From the NCBI GenBank assembly GCA_030674185.1, contig CM060315.1:87622079-87686078 (forward strand): DNA of 64,000 bases. Direction: 5' to 3'. Every line of letters begins with the position of its first letter. Position 1 is the stretch's first letter. A program made the position numbers and the translations under genes. The notes beneath the pieces were generated by a model. The model saw nothing but the letters and a program-made list of their open reading frames with translations, did no database searches and was not told where the DNA came from. This document shows positions 1 to 12,299 of the stretch, piece by piece. Origin of the DNA: Monoplex corrugatus. Its lineage: Eukaryota > Mollusca > Gastropoda > Littorinimorpha > Ranellidae.

Positions 1-3000
1 GTCTGTTGTCTGTTGTACTTACACCTTCCCCACATGGACTGGTGAATTTACAGTCTGTTGTCTGTTGTACTAACATTTACACCTTCCCCACATGGACTGG
101 TGAACTTACAGTCTGTTGTCTGTTGTACTAACACCTTCCCCACATGGACTGGTGAACTTACAGTCTGTTGTCTGTTGTACTTACACCTTCCCCACATGGA
201 CTGGTGAATTTACAGTCTGTTGTCTGTTGTACTTAAACCTTCCCACATGGACTGGTGAACTTACAGTCTGTTGTCTGTTGTACTAACATTAACACCTTCC
301 CCACATGGACTGGTTAACTTACAGTCTGTTGTCTGTTGTACTTACACCTTCCCCACATGGACTGGTGAATTTACAGTCTGTTGTCTGTTGTACTAACACC
401 TTCTCCACATGAACTGGTGAACTTACAGTCTGTTGTCTGTTGTACTAACACCTTCCCCACATGGACTGGTGAATTTACAGTCTGTTGTCTGTTGTACTAA
501 CACCTTCCCCATATGGACTGGTGAATTTACAGTCAGTTGTCTGTTGTACTAACACCTTCTACCACATGGGACTGGTGAATTTACAGTCTGTTGTCTGTTG
601 TACTTACACCTTCCCCATATGGACTGGTGAATTTACAGTCAGTTGTCTGTTGTAACTAACACCTTCCCCACATGGACTGGTGAATTTACAGTCTGTTGTC
701 TGTTGTACTAACACCTTCCCCATATGGACTGGTGAACTTACAGTCTGTTGTCTGTTTGTACTTACACCTTCCCCACATGGACTGGTGAACTTAACAGTCT
801 GTTGTCTGTTGTACTAACATTAACCCCTTCCCCACATGGACTGGTGAATTTACAGTCTGTTGTCTGTTGTACTAACATTAACCCTTCCCCACATGGACTG
901 GTGAATTTACAGTCTGTTGTCTGTTGTACTTACACCTTCCCCACATGGACTGGTGAACTTACAGTCTGTTGTCTGTTGTACTAACACCTTCCCCACATGG
1001 ACTGGTGAATTTACAGTCTGTTGTCTACTGTTGTACTAACATTAACACCTTCCCCACATGGACTGGTGAATTTACAGTCAGTTGTCTGTTGTACTTACAC
1101 ACCTTCCCCACATGGACTGGTGAATTTACAGTCTGTTGTCTGTTGTACTTACACCTTCCCCACATGGACTGGTGAACTTACAGTCTGTGTTGTTACTTAC
1201 ACCTTCCCCACATGGACTGGTGAAATTTACAGTCTGTTGTCTGTTTTGTACTTACACCTTCCACACATGGACTGGTGAACTTACAGTCTGTTGTCTGTTG
1301 TACTTACACCTTCCCCACATGGACTGGTGAACTTACAGTCTGTTGTCTGTTGTACTTACACCTTCCCCACATGGACTGGTGAACTTACAGTCTGTTGTCT
1401 GTTGTACTTACACCTTCCCCACATGGACTGGTGAATTTACAGTCAGTTGTCTGTTGTTAACATTAACCCCTTCCCCACATGGACTGGTGAATTTACAGTC
1501 TGTTGTCTGTTGTACTTACACCTTCCCCATATGGACTGGTGAATTTACAGTCTGTTGTCTGTTGTACTTACACCTTCCCCACATGGACTGGTGAACTTAC
1601 AGTCAGTTGTCTGTTGTACTAACATTAACCCCTTCCCCACATGGACTGGTGAATTTACAGTCTGTTGTCTGTTGTACTAACATTAACCCCTTCCCCACAT
1701 GGACTGGTGAATTTACAGTCTGTTGTCTGTTGTACTAACATTAACCCCTTCCCCACATGGACTGGTGAATTTACAAGCCTGTTGTTCCTGTTGTACTAAC
1801 ATTATAACCCCTTCCCCACATGGACTGGTGAACTTACAGTCTGTTGTCTGTTGTACTAACATTAACCCCTTCCCCACATGGACTGGTGAACTTACAGTCT
1901 GTTGTCATTGTACTAACATTAACCCCTTCCCACATGGACACTGGTGTAACTTACAGTCTGTTGGTCATGTTGTTACAACATTAACCCCTTCCCCACATGG
2001 ACTGGTGAATTTACAGTCTGTTGTCTGTTGTACTAACATTAACCCCTTCCCCACATGGACTGGTGAATTTACAGTCTGTTGTCTGTTGTACTAACATTAA
2101 CCCCTTCCCCACATGGACTGGTGAATTTACAGGTTGTTGTTTGTACTAACATTAACCCCTTCCCCACATGGACTGGTGAACTTACAGTCTGTTGTCAGTT
2201 GTACTAACATTAACCCCTTCCCCACATGGACTGGTGAACTTACAGTCTGTTGTCAGTTGTACTAACATTAACCCCTTCCCCACATGGACTGGTGAATTCA
2301 CACAGTCAGTTGTTTGTTGTACTAACATTAACCCCTTCCCTACATGGACTGGTGAATTCACACAGTCAGTTGTCTGTTGTACTAACATTAACCCCTTCCC
2401 CACATGGACTGGTGAACTTACAGTCTGTTGTCTGTTGTACTAACATTAACCCCTTCCCCACATGGACTGGTGAACTTACAGTCTGTTGTCTGTTGTACTA
2501 ACATTAACCCCTTCCCCACATGGACTGGTGAACTTACAGTCTGTTGTCAGTTGTACTAACATTAACCCCTTCCCCACATGGACTGGTGAATTTACACAGT
2601 CAGTTGTCTGTTGTACTAACATTAACCCCTTCCCCACATGGACTGGTGAATTTACACAGTCTGTTGTCTGTTGTACTAACATTAACCCCTTCCCCACATG
2701 GACTGGTGAATTTACACAGTCTGTTGTCTGTTGTACTAACATTAACACCTTCCCCACATGGACTGGTGAATTTACACAGTCTGTTGTCTGTTGTACTAAA
2801 CACCTTCCCCACATGGACTGGTGAATTTACACAGTCTGTTGTCTTTTGTACTTAACACTTACCCCTTCCCAATGGACTGGTGAATTTAACAGTCGTTGTT
2901 GTCTGTTTTGTGTTTTACTTAACACCTTCCCCACATGGACTGGTGAATTTACACAGTCTGTTGTCTGTTGTACTAACACCTTCCCCACATGGACTGGTGA

Positions 3001-4925
3001 ATTTACAGTCTGTTGTCTGTTGTACTAACACCTTCCCCACATGGACTGGTGAATTTACAAGTCTGTTGTCTGTTGTATAACTTAACACCCTTCCCCACTA
3101 TGGACTGGTGAATTTACACGTCTGTTGTCTGTTGTACTAACATTAACACCTTCCCCACATGGACTGGTGAATTTTACACAGTCTGTTGTCTGTTGTACTT
3201 ACACCTTCCCCACATGGACTGGTGAATTAACAGTCTGTTGTCTGTTGTACTAACACCCTTCCCCACATGGACTGGTGAATTTACCAGTCTGTTGTCTGTT
3301 GTCTAACTTAACACCTTCCCCACATGGACTGGTGAATTTACAGTCTGTTGTCTGTTGTACTAACCCTTCCCCACATGGACTGGTGAATTACACAGTCAGT
3401 TGTCTGTTGTACTAACACCTTCCCCACATGGACTGGTGAACTTACACAGTCTGTTGTCTGTTGTACTAACATTACCCCTTCCCCATATGGACTGGTGAAT
3501 TTTACTCAGCTGTGTTTCTGTTGTACTAACACCTTCCCCACATGGACTGGTGAATTTACACAGTCAGTTGTCTGTTGTACTAACACCTTCCCCACAATGG
3601 ACTGGTGAATTTACACAGTTGTTGTCTGTTGTACTAACATTAACCCCTTCCCCACATGGACTGGTGAATTTACAGTCTGTTGTCTGTTGTACTAACATTA
3701 ACCCCTTCCCCACATGGACTGGTGAATTTACACAGTCAGTTGTCTGTTGTATAACATTAACCCTTCCCCACATGGACTGGTGAATTTACAGTCTGTTGTC
3801 TGTTGTACTAACATTACCCTTCCCCACATGGACTGGTGAATTTACAGTGTTGTCTGTTGTACTAACACCTTCCCCACATGGACTGGTGAATTTACAGTCG
3901 GTTGTCTGTTGTACTAACATACCTTCCCCACATGGACTGGTGAATTTACAGTTGTTGTCTGTTGTAACTTAACCCTTCCCCACATGGACTGGTGAACTTA
4001 CCAGTCTGTTGTCTGTTGTCTTACATTAACCCTTCCCCACATGGGACTGGTGAATTTACATCTGTTGTCTGTTGTACTTACACCTTCCCCACATGGACTG
4101 GTGAATTTACACAGTCTGTTGTCTGTTGTACTACTTACACCTTCCCCACATGGACTGGTGAATTTACACAGTCTGTGTCTGTTGTACTAACACCTTCCCC
4201 ACATGGACTGGTGAATTTAACAGTCTGTTGTCTGTTGTACTACACCTTCCCCACATGGACTGGTGAATTTACACAGTCTGTTGTCTGTTGTACTTAACAC
4301 CTTCCCCACATGGACTGGTGAATTTACAGTCTGTTGTCTGTTGTACTAACACCTTCCCCACATGGACTGGTGAATTTACAGTCTGTTGTCTGTTGTACTT
4401 AACACCTTCCCCACATGGACTGGTGAATTTACAGTCTGTTGTCTGTTGTACTAACACCTTCCCCACATGGACTGGTGAATTTACAGTCTGTTGTCTGTTG
4501 TACTTAACACCTTCCCCACATGGACTGGTGAATTTACACAGTCTGTTGTCTGTTGTACTACACCTTCCCCACATGGACTGGTGAATTTACACAGTCGTTG
4601 TCTGTTGTACTAATCACCTTCCCCACATGGACTGGTGAATTTACACAGTCATGTTGTCTGTTGTACTAACACCTTCCCCACATGGAACTGGTGAATTTAC
4701 ACAGTCATGTTGTTGTCTGTGTTGTACTAACACCTTCCCACATGGACTGGTGAATTACACAGTCTGTTGTCTGTTGTACTAACAACCTTCCCCACATGGA
4801 CTGGTGAATTTACAGTCAGTTGTCTGTTGTACTTACAACCCTTCCCCACATGGACTGGTGAACTTAACAGTCTGTTGTTCTGTTGTTACTTACAACCTTC
4901 CCCACATGGACTGGTGAATTTCACA
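1..4925. repeat. 52-bp minisatellite (about 90 copies)
   Basis: The stretch is filled by a tandem unit of 52 bp containing the core CACATGGACTGGTGAA, followed by a CTGTTGTCTGTTGTACT block. Longer variants of about 57 bp carry an extra ATTAA before the CCCC run and dominate roughly 1,600-2,800; the 52-bp form dominates both sides. Single-base indels are frequent. Because 57 is a multiple of three, that subregion gives fortuitous open frames on both strands, none with any sign of being a gene. The array lies in an intron, or beyond the 3' end, of the minus-strand PAIP1-like gene, whose nearest exon ends at 5,154. It continues past the left edge. Confidence 0.97.
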
Positions 4926-4959
4926 GAAAGCAGTTGTGTTTTTTTTACTGAAGTTTTGC

Positions 4960-5110
4960 GTCCTTAATTCTTTGTCTTCTGTTTGTTCTTGACAAAGGCC
5001 ATTTGGCTGAAAATGTGCACCTGTCTTGCTTTGTCATATAAGTGTTTTGATTCGGTTTTGTGTTTTTCTGGTTCCTGTTTGCTACAACAGTGGCAGTCAC
5101 TTTGACTTAG
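4960..5110 (+). repeat. dispersed repeat rep-B, fragment
   Basis: This carries the characteristic segment GACAAAGGCCATTTGGCTGA, followed by a CACCTGTCTTG block, a TTTTCTGGTTCCTGTTTGC block and GGCAGTCACTTTGACTT. The same string recurs near 7,305-7,500, 10,600-10,650, 55,600-55,775 and 56,975-57,350, so it is a dispersed element, probably a LINE 3' end or a SINE. The inter-copy identity was read by eye and family assignment is open. Confidence 0.7.
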
Positions 5111-5153
5111 ACCTCATGATAAATGAATGAACGCAACCCAAACATACTATTAC

Positions 5154-5276
5154 CTTCAGTAGTTGACAGGTTGTTTTAATGCTGTTGTCAGTTGGTTGGG
5201 ACAGCAACGTCAGCAGGAGGTCAGTCAGGACATGAGGCAGGAAGTCCAGTCGCTCCGCACGCCCGCTCGTGCCCGC
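5154..5276 (-). CDS. PAIP1: PAIP1-like, MIF4G-domain exon (last exon seen)
   Basis: This is a 123-nt exon of 41 codons on the minus strand, phase 0 at both ends. It is bounded by a GGGCAG acceptor and a GTAATA donor. It encodes a helical segment ending LSQPTDNSIKTTCQLLK, which parallels the vertebrate PAIP1 segment ending in NLICAVKLLKLTG (helix of the MIF4G fold, which binds eIF4A and eIF4G partners). It follows in phase from the exon at 7,815-7,926. Codons are GC-rich compared with surrounding intron sequence. The rest of the domain and the C-terminal acidic PABP-binding region must lie to the left of the window, beyond the 52-bp minisatellite. The family call rests on the three MIF4G exons plus the PAM2 exons upstream. 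Confidence 0.85.
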
Positions 5277-5935
5277 CTGCCCACAGTTCACAGTACAAAT
5301 TGTTTGACATCAGTGACACACACTAACCTGAAGCCTTACCATCTGCGTTTCAACACACGCACAACAGCTCATACTTCACGTGCACAATTACAACCAACCT
5401 CACACTTTTTTTTATCTTTTTAAGGGTCACTGCACCTGAGCAGTCTCCTTTGTGCTCCCTTCCCCAAACCCAACCCCACTTTCTAAACAAATTTCATGCC
5501 AACAGAAGCTGGGACAATTTCTACAATGTTACGATGATGATGACAATGTAGACGATAACCATGATGCCGTGGGGGTTCCATCTAGGATTGCGACTGTGTG
5601 ACACGGCTGCGCTCTACGCTTATTATTATAATGCATCCTGCCATCAACCAGGCCCAAGTGACACAGACACACCTGATATGTTGGTTAGGACATTTGAGCA
5701 ACATTTCAATAACATATTTGTGCAGTGGATGAGACTCAGTTTTGTGGGCCCCGTCTTCTCAATGAGCCCACAGCACACTCAACTCTGAGCAGAAAAATCC
5801 CACAATGATTCTGAAAGGACTGAAAGGGATTCAAACCCACAACCTTCCAGTCAGTAGTCTGCAAGTCTAACCAATACACCATGGTGACTGGTTACCAACC
5901 TGATACTTAATTTGCAAAATCATGACAAATAATAC
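5277..5935. other. PAIP1 intron with dispersed repeats
   Basis: No gene is seen. Bases about 5,540-5,690 match, in reverse orientation, a segment near 34,050-34,200 (shared blocks around CATCCTGCCATCAACCAGGC), so this is a dispersed repeat. Bases about 5,820-5,890 look like a reverse tRNA-like SINE head (GGATTCAAACCCACAACC resembles an inverted B box). The remainder is unremarkable intron. Confidence 0.5.
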
Positions 5936-6254
5936 ATCATTCAGCCGCTGTCATTCAGGACATCAAAGCCAAGGTTGATGAAGATCATCTGATGCACAAG
6001 AGACCAAAGGAACAGGGTTCAGGAATACTGAATACATCAAACTTCATCAGAGATACCAAGTGCTGCAAAGAAGTCACTAAACACATTTACTAGCCAAAAC
6101 CGAGACCCTGCAAACCAACAGTGATTCTCCATCCTGGAAAGACAAGCTGGAGAACATCACCATCTACATCTCAGTTCCTCATCTCACTACAAAAGACGAG
6201 CACAGTGACGTAAGCAAGAGAATCCTGATTCCTGTCCATGGCTGAAGACAGATA

Positions 6255-7200
6255 CCCTCATGAAGCATGGATACAATCTTACATGGACCAGTCTACTGTG
6301 GATATAGTCACCAAGCATGGATACAATCTTACATGGACCAGTCTACTGTGGATACAGTCACCAAGCATGGATACAGGCTTACATGGACCAATCTACTGTG
6401 GATAGTCATGAAACATGGATACAGGCTTACATGGACCAGTCTACTGTGGATACAGTCACCAAGCATGGATACAGACTTACATGGACCAGTCTACTGTGGA
6501 TACAGTCACCAAGCATGGATACAGACTTACATGGACCAGTCTACTGTGGATACAGTCACCAAGCATGGATACAGGCTTACATAGACCAGTCTACTGTGAT
6601 ACAGTCACCAAGCATGGATACAGACTTACATGGACCAGTCTACTGTGGATACAGTCACCAAGCATGGCTACAGGCTTACATGGACCAGTCTACTGTGGAT
6701 ACAGTCACCAAGCATGGATACAGGCTTACATGGACCAGTCTACTGTGGATACAGTCACCAAGCATGGATACAGACTTACATGGACCAGTCCACATGGATA
6801 CAGTCACCAAGCATGGATACAGACTTACATGGACCAGTCTACCATGGATACAGTCACCAAGCATGGATACAGGCTTACATGGACCAGTCTACCATGGATA
6901 CAGTCACCAAGCATGGATACAGACTTACATGGACCAGTCACCATGGATACAGTCACCAAGCATGGATACAGACTTACATGGACTAGTCTACCATGGATAC
7001 AGTCACCAAGCATGGATACAGCTTACATGGACCAGTCTACTGTGGATACAGTCACCAAGCATGGATACAGGCTTACATGGACCAGTCTACTGTGGATACA
7101 GTCACCAAGCATGGATACAGGCTTACATGGACCAGTCTACTGTGGATACAGTTACACAGCATGGATACAGGCCTACATGGACCAGTCTACCGTGGCTACA
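6255..7200. repeat. 50-bp minisatellite made from an RNase H segment
   Basis: About 19 tandem copies of a 50-bp unit containing TTACATGGACCAGTCTACTG. Each unit is the piece of the surrounding LINE that encodes the WIQxYMDQST strand of RNase H. Fifty is not a multiple of three, so the reading frame rotates at every unit. This explains the overlapping open frames of up to 361 codons here, which cycle the three translations and are not genes. Confidence 0.95.
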
Positions 7201-7302
7201 GTCAAAAAAGGAAGTATTGGGGCATACATTCAGTTCCTTAATAGACAATGGTTGGCTGAAGAAGTTCCAGTCAGCCTTCATTGCATAAACTACGCAGCCA
7301 AA

Positions 7303-7500
7303 GTTTCTCCTAATTTTTGTATTTGGTGTTTGTTTGTCTGTGATCTTACACTTGACAAAGGCCAGTTAGCGGAAAATCTGCACCTGTCTTGTCTGGTTGT
7401 ATTAAATATATGTTCTTATTCTTTTTTCATGTCTTTTCTGGTTCCTGTTTGCTTGAACGCGGGCAGTCACACTTATTTTGGATTTTGTATTAAACATTAG
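7303..7500 (+). repeat. rep-B insertion inside the RNase H relic
   Basis: A full rep-B copy starts just after the LHCINYAAK codons and ends just before the sequence encoding IFLTDAKSVLEA. It contains TTGACAAAGGCCAGTTAGCG and TTTTCTGGTTCCTGTTTGC. Its position between two adjacent RNase H motifs shows it inserted into the LINE after that LINE had landed. A short target duplication was not confirmed. Confidence 0.7.
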
Positions 7501-7814
7501 CAGCGTTGCAGACCAAGACAGCCAAACAATTTTCCTTACAGATGCCAAGTCAGTCCTGGAAGCAACCACTGCAAGCAAACTGTCACATCAGCAAGAAGCA
7601 CTGTAAAAAAAAAACCCAGATGATCAAGACAGGTAATGCAGTGGATTCCCTCACACTGGGGTATCTCAAGAAATGAAGAGATAGAAGAAATGTCACCCTT
7701 CTTAAATCATAAAAAAAGCACTAGGTGCATTTATATAAAAGAAAACAAAAATGTACAAACCAAACAGCATCAACACCATACATTTACCAGCTTATGTTAT
7801 TATTCCATTCTCAC

Positions 7815-7926
7815 CGTGACGTTCAAGAACAGCTCTCCCATAAACAGAGTCAACCCACGCAACTTGGTCAAGCCGTCCTCTCCCATTTTCATCAGATGCT
7901 CTCGTTGCTCGTAGTCATGCTGGCAT
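7815..7926 (-). CDS. PAIP1: PAIP1-like, MIF4G-domain exon
   Basis: A 112-nt exon with acceptor TTTCCTCAG and donor GTGAGA, entering in phase 2 and leaving in phase 0. It encodes CQHDYEQREHLMKMGEDG and LTLFMGELFLNVT, which line up with vertebrate PAIP1 RCRTEYE and FVLFLGELYLNLEI. This is the most diagnostic MIF4G segment in the window: the Cys-Gln-xx-(Y/F)-(E/D) and FMGELF signatures are shared by PAIP1 and eIF4G MIF4G domains. It joins in phase to the exon at 5,154-5,276. The preceding exon, which should end with two bases of a codon, has not been found. Confidence 0.9.
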
Positions 7927-8064
7927 CTGAGGAAAGAAACAAAACTTAGTAAACAACTAAGTGATGATGATAGATGCTTGCCTCTCCCATCTGTCCAATG
8001 GGTGACCAGGCATACTGGTCTTAAGTGCCAAAGTAAACAACTACAGTAAACTGTTACTGTTATT

Positions 8065-8680
8065 GTTGTTTAAAGCCCAGCTGACTGTGTAGAGCCATAT
8101 CAGGGCTATAATAGCTTCAAAACATACAAAACTTCAACAGGGGAAAAAAAAAAAAAAAGAAAATTTAAGTACACATATCAATGCATTCATGCACATAATC
8201 TAAGTACATGCCTCTGGCGCTGACCACTCTGTCCAATTTATCGCACAAGGGATTTAAAAAACACCCTGAATACAAATATAAGCATACCTAAGGACACCAA
8301 AACATATATAAAAACAGGCATAAATTACCTAAAACTGCCTCTGCATATCTCCAAAAATGCACCCAATAAATGCACCCAATTAACAATCCTAAGAAAAAGT
8401 AAGACTTTATCAAACGCATATAGGTGAATGGACCATTAAGGCAGAAAATGATAGGAAGAAATGGCAAAGCAAAGGAACAAGGCAGAAACAAAGAGTGACA
8501 GAAAAGAGGAAACTTCTAGCACAGAATTTCTGTTCTTGTTCTTGTTTTGTATTATCGTCCCAGCGTGTTCATGATTTGGGGACTGTCTTGAGGAAGGACC
8601 ATGTCATATAATTGAAGGAGAATTTCCTGAAGGTGGGGTTACTATTTTCACTGAAAGAGCTCCCGGCATCCCCACAGAGG
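8065..8680 (+). repeat. dispersed repeat rep-A, copy 1
   Basis: It begins AAAGCCCAGCTGACTGTG with a following AGAGCCATATCAGGGCTATA, and ends in a GGTGGGGTT ... CCCGGCATCCCCAC block. The same ~500-bp sequence appears near 13,283-13,802 and 14,702-15,235 in this orientation, and near 48,808-49,735, 49,735-53,900 and 57,780-58,045 in the opposite one. About 100 bp of unrelated sequence (about 8,530-8,622) interrupts this copy near its end. It has no coding capacity. It could be a SINE-like or MITE-like element; the class is unresolved. Confidence 0.8.
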
Positions 8681-8739
8681 GAACTACAGTAAAGGGTTGG
8701 CTTTTTTTTTACTGGGTCGTTTTGTCCACACAAACTCCA

Positions 8740-9290
8740 AACTTTACATCCTCCTCATCGTCATCATGGCCATCACCTTCTGCTGCTTTTTTCTATTTTT
8801 TTCACCGTCATCATCATCTTCGTCACCATAATCATTATCGCCATCATCACTTTCATCATTCTTCATCATCATTATCAGTTGTGATAATTTTTCAAGGTAT
8901 CACTGTTGACGTTGCTGTAACTATTATTGTTACCGTCATCACCATCATTGTCGTTGTCATTATCATCACCACAACCACCAAAACAACTGTCATCAAGTGG
9001 AAGATAACATCATCATCAATATCAGCAGCAGCAGCTCCTCATTGTCACCTCCATCATCATCAATATCATCATCATCATCAATATCATCATCATCATCAAT
9101 ATCATCATCACCATTGCTGTTATCACAATGTCATCACCATTGTTATCACCACCACCATCACCCTCACCATTGTTGTCACCATCATAATCATAACTGTTGT
9201 CATCAAATGAGCATCATTATCATCATTATTTCCACCATCACCACCACCATCATCCTCATCCTCACCATCAACAACAGCAGCATTAACTCA
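8740..9290. repeat. degenerate ATC/CAT trinucleotide repeat
   Basis: About 550 bp dominated by imperfect CAT/CAC/ATT triplets, including a clean (ATC) run near 9,050-9,110. The triplet period leaves frames open (His-rich, Ser-rich or Ile/Val-rich translations), none of which resembles a protein. Confidence 0.9.
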
Positions 9291-10745
9291 CTCGCTTCGT
9301 ACAATTATGCCCCTTCCCGTTCCCCTGATACGCACCATTTGTATAGGTCATGGGAAAAATTCTCATAAAAATAAATGAAAACAGAGTGTTTTGAAATTTG
9401 GCAGGTCATATAATAAAAGATTGGTGTACAACATGCTGAGATTTCAAGTGTCTAACCCTCATGGTTGCTGAGTAACAGTGCAAGTAAAATTAGAGACATT
9501 TTCATGTGAAAAATGCCTTACAAAATACACAGTCAGGTCAATAAATCAGTTCCTACAGTCACATTTTCAATGAAATTTGATACAATCCAATGCGCACACA
9601 CACCACGTGCACTGAAAGAAGAGATCGTGTTGAACAGCCCCAAGTTGTTGAGTAATTGTTCAACCAGTTGCTTTTCCGTCGTCTGCTTCGCTGCAGAGAT
9701 AGGTCGTGAACTTTGCACTGACCACTCATCAACTGCGTAACACAGTGACCTCGTGTCCTGAAACGCGGCTAGGAATGACCGGACAATATATTTCTGGCTA
9801 TTACTTTCGGTTGACAGATATATTGAAAGCCCCGCGAATTTTCAAAACTCAAGTTGGATTTCTCCGACGCTCGTAGACAAGCGTTGTTGAGACATGATCA
9901 GGAAATCCCGACGTTCGTAGCGAGAGAGTTAACAGAAAGGGGGGAGGGAACTTGAAAGCCTACTCACTTTTTGAAAAACTGTATTTTGAACTGTCCAAAA
10001 ATATTGTGGTCCTTCAGTTCGTTGCAAAGGAAGTGAACAACTCTGGCCCCTGTATTGTGAAAGTTTGGCTCGTATATACTCTGCACACAAAGCAAGCATG
10101 AACCATGGGCTAGTTCATGAATACTATCAACACACACTTACATGCCTCTCACTGCGCACTGGTAACATTATAGCCACAGCCCACAAATTTGCCTGAGGAT
10201 GCTGGACTTGTGGCATTTAATTTTCGTATGTGTGCTACAAGTTTCAACATACAACGGATATGTTTTTACACATTCATAGGGAATAATCTTTCATCTTTCC
10301 ACTGATGTATGTTTGAAATATCAAAATAATTAGTTTCACTTTATGTGACACTTGAAAATGGTCATTCTGAAAAAAAAATTCTGAGTGAAAATTAAAACTG
10401 TACCTATTCATAATTAAATCTGTACCTATTCATAGTATGACATGTATGGATAATCATGTGTGGACAGCACTTAAGTACAATAAAACATTCATTAACTTAC
10501 TATGAATACACAAAAACTGAATGAAAATGTGTACTAACTATAACAAAACATGATAAATGTTAAGACTAAACGTGTTATAATTCTGTTTTTGAGTGTTCCT
10601 AGTTCCTAACTTACTCAAACACTGGCAGTCATTTTGACTTGGACTTGTTCAACTATGAATACACAACATACTTAATTTTATCATGGATATTCAATGTAGA
10701 TCAATTTAGAGATTAACAGACAAACAGCAAAGGAACAACAAAAGC
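9291..10745. other. PAIP1 intron, no recognisable gene
   Basis: AT-rich intron sequence. About 10,600-10,650 has a short rep-B remnant (GGCAGTCATTTTGACTTGGA). Nothing else is recognised on either strand. Confidence 0.6.
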
Positions 10746-10756
10746 TAGCTTGACAG

Positions 10757-10999
<243 letters not shown>

Positions 11000-11009
11000 A
11001 TGCAGTGAG

Positions 11010-11260
11010 GTTTTCCTTGTCCTGGAATACTCAGAAGTACCAGTTCACTGTTGAACTTGACGGTACTTCTGTCATCTTCAAAGGTGCGATTTCTTACCTT
11101 TTCAGGAATATCAGCAACAAAACCCTCCTCCTCAACTCACTATTAATAGAGTAATGACCAGCTCTTAATATTTTCATCTGATTCTGCTAGCACAAGTTCT
11201 ACAGCTTGAGTTATGTTGAAAACCTGTGATCTGGCCATTCTGTCAGTGAAAACACAGCAC
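11010..11260 (-). pseudogene. possible piggyBac transposase N-terminal fragment
   Basis: On the minus strand, about 11,240-11,160 reads MARSQVFNITQAVELV then LAESDEN. A shifted frame further on reads EEEGFVADIPEK. A Met-rich start, a TQAVELVL-like helix and then an acidic stretch are the usual look of a piggyBac-type transposase N-terminus. A similar start occurs in the clear piggyBac-like element at 59,774-60,853. It is short and frameshifted, so confidence is low. Confidence 0.35.
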
Positions 11261-11399
11261 TCAAAGCTAGTCGAGCAGTTGGATGCTCTCTTCAAATTGC
11301 AATGAAATCAAACATTACAAAGTTACGATTCATGTCAAATGATTAGGAAGGATAGTACATGTCCTTGGAATAAACTGAGATTCTGCGACCAATTCTTGT

Positions 11400-12265
11400 T
11401 CAGTTATTTTTAGAAAGTCTGCTCTGATTATACTTGCGATGTTTACTGGCCCACACATCGTCTGCTGGGAGCATGCTGCAAGTCTTCTCGCAGTCACACC
11501 TGTCAGCATCACCAGGTGCAGTGTTGGCGTTGCACTCTTTGACACCACCACCTGCCTCCAAGCCAAGTCTTGACTTTTGCGGACTTCTTGAACATTCATG
11601 CCACTGATGTTGGTTATGTTCTCGATGTATAAGACTGAAGGTAAGCTTTTCTTCCTTTTTGCTTCTGTTTTTCCTTGAAAAATGGTTGCCATGAGTCTGT
11701 GTTCTTGCTATGTGATACATGGCCAATGTATTTTAATCTTCTCTTATTGATGTCTGCTAGTAGTTTTCTGGTGGTATTAAGTTCTTCGAAGACATTTTCA
11801 TTAGTTCTGCTATCTGTCCATTTGAAACGTAGTACTAGTAGTCTCCGATAAAACCATATCTCTGCAGCCTCAATTCTTCTGCAATCAGCTTTTCTGAGAG
11901 TCCAGGCTTTGCAGCCATAAATCATGCCTGGCCAGATCAAACACTTTAAAAATCTAAATTTCAGACTACTTGGTATGCCTGTCTTTCCAGATATTGTTGA
12001 GCTGAACCATATTTTGCTTTGCTATTCCTATTCTTATTTTGATGTCTTTGGAGCAGGTTCGATAATCAGTTTTTACAGAACCAAGATATTTGAAATCCTG
12101 AACATTTTCTAAGGGAATTTTATTAATTAAGATGTCACGATTGTTTTCAGTGTCTTTGCCTTTGATATGTAGCACTTTTGTTTTCCTGGTGTTCAAGTTT
12201 AGGCCAGCCTTTTTACTCACTGCATTCACCCTGTATCTTCTTGCAGTGTGTTGTGAAAAAGTCAA
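11400..12265 (-). pseudogene. RTE-like LINE reverse transcriptase relic
   Basis: Several minus-strand frames read parts of the same reverse transcriptase C-terminus that is intact at 29,649-32,304. They include GLNLNTRKTKVLHIKGKD, PLENVQDFKYLGSVKT, MVQLNNIWKD, IYGCKAWTLRKADCRRIEAA, WFYRRLL and LKYIGHVSHSKN. Stops and frame changes separate them. It is the 3' part of an old copy lying sense to PAIP1 within its intron. Confidence 0.85.
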
Positions 12266-12299
12266 ATGTACTCCAGAAACTGATTAATTCAGACTGTGT

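Larger units (their letters stand above)
5940..7710 (+). pseudogene. decayed LINE RNase H region
   Basis: Plus-strand frames give recognisable pieces of the RNase H domain found at the C-terminus of I/Jockey-type LINEs. About 5,940-6,260 reads as degraded sequence upstream of the domain. Then comes AWIQSYMDQS, resembling the usual WxxxYTDGS strand with its catalytic Asp. After the minisatellite, 7,160-7,300 reads VYIQFxN-like then LHCINYAAK (usual LHCTNYRAE). At 7,530-7,580 it reads IFLTDAKSVLEA (second catalytic Asp), and at 7,636-7,690 MQWIPSHWGISRNEEIEEM (third conserved motif). Frames shift several times, so no protein is made. It is interrupted by the 50-bp minisatellite and a rep-B insertion. 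It lies in a PAIP1 intron, antisense to that gene. Confidence 0.75.

Noticed and set aside
1..4925. CRISPR-like regularity of the repeats
   Set aside because: Units are contiguous with no unique spacers, and the context is a eukaryotic intron, so this is a minisatellite.
6317..7500. Open frames of up to 361 codons across the 50-bp array
   Set aside because: They cycle three translations of one repeat whose period is not a multiple of three, and end in an unrelated rep-B insertion.
8722..9368. His-rich and Ser-rich open frames
   Set aside because: They are translations of a degenerate CAT/ATC triplet repeat.
11098..11186. Candidate PAIP1 MIF4G exon on the minus strand (RRRVLLLIFLKR then a GTAAGA donor in the right phase for the next exon)
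   Set aside because: The phases fit, but the acceptor has a poor pyrimidine tract and the expected YxGARLC helix is absent. The overlapping frames look more like a piggyBac transposase N-terminus (TQAVELVLAESDEN, EEEGFVADIPEK).
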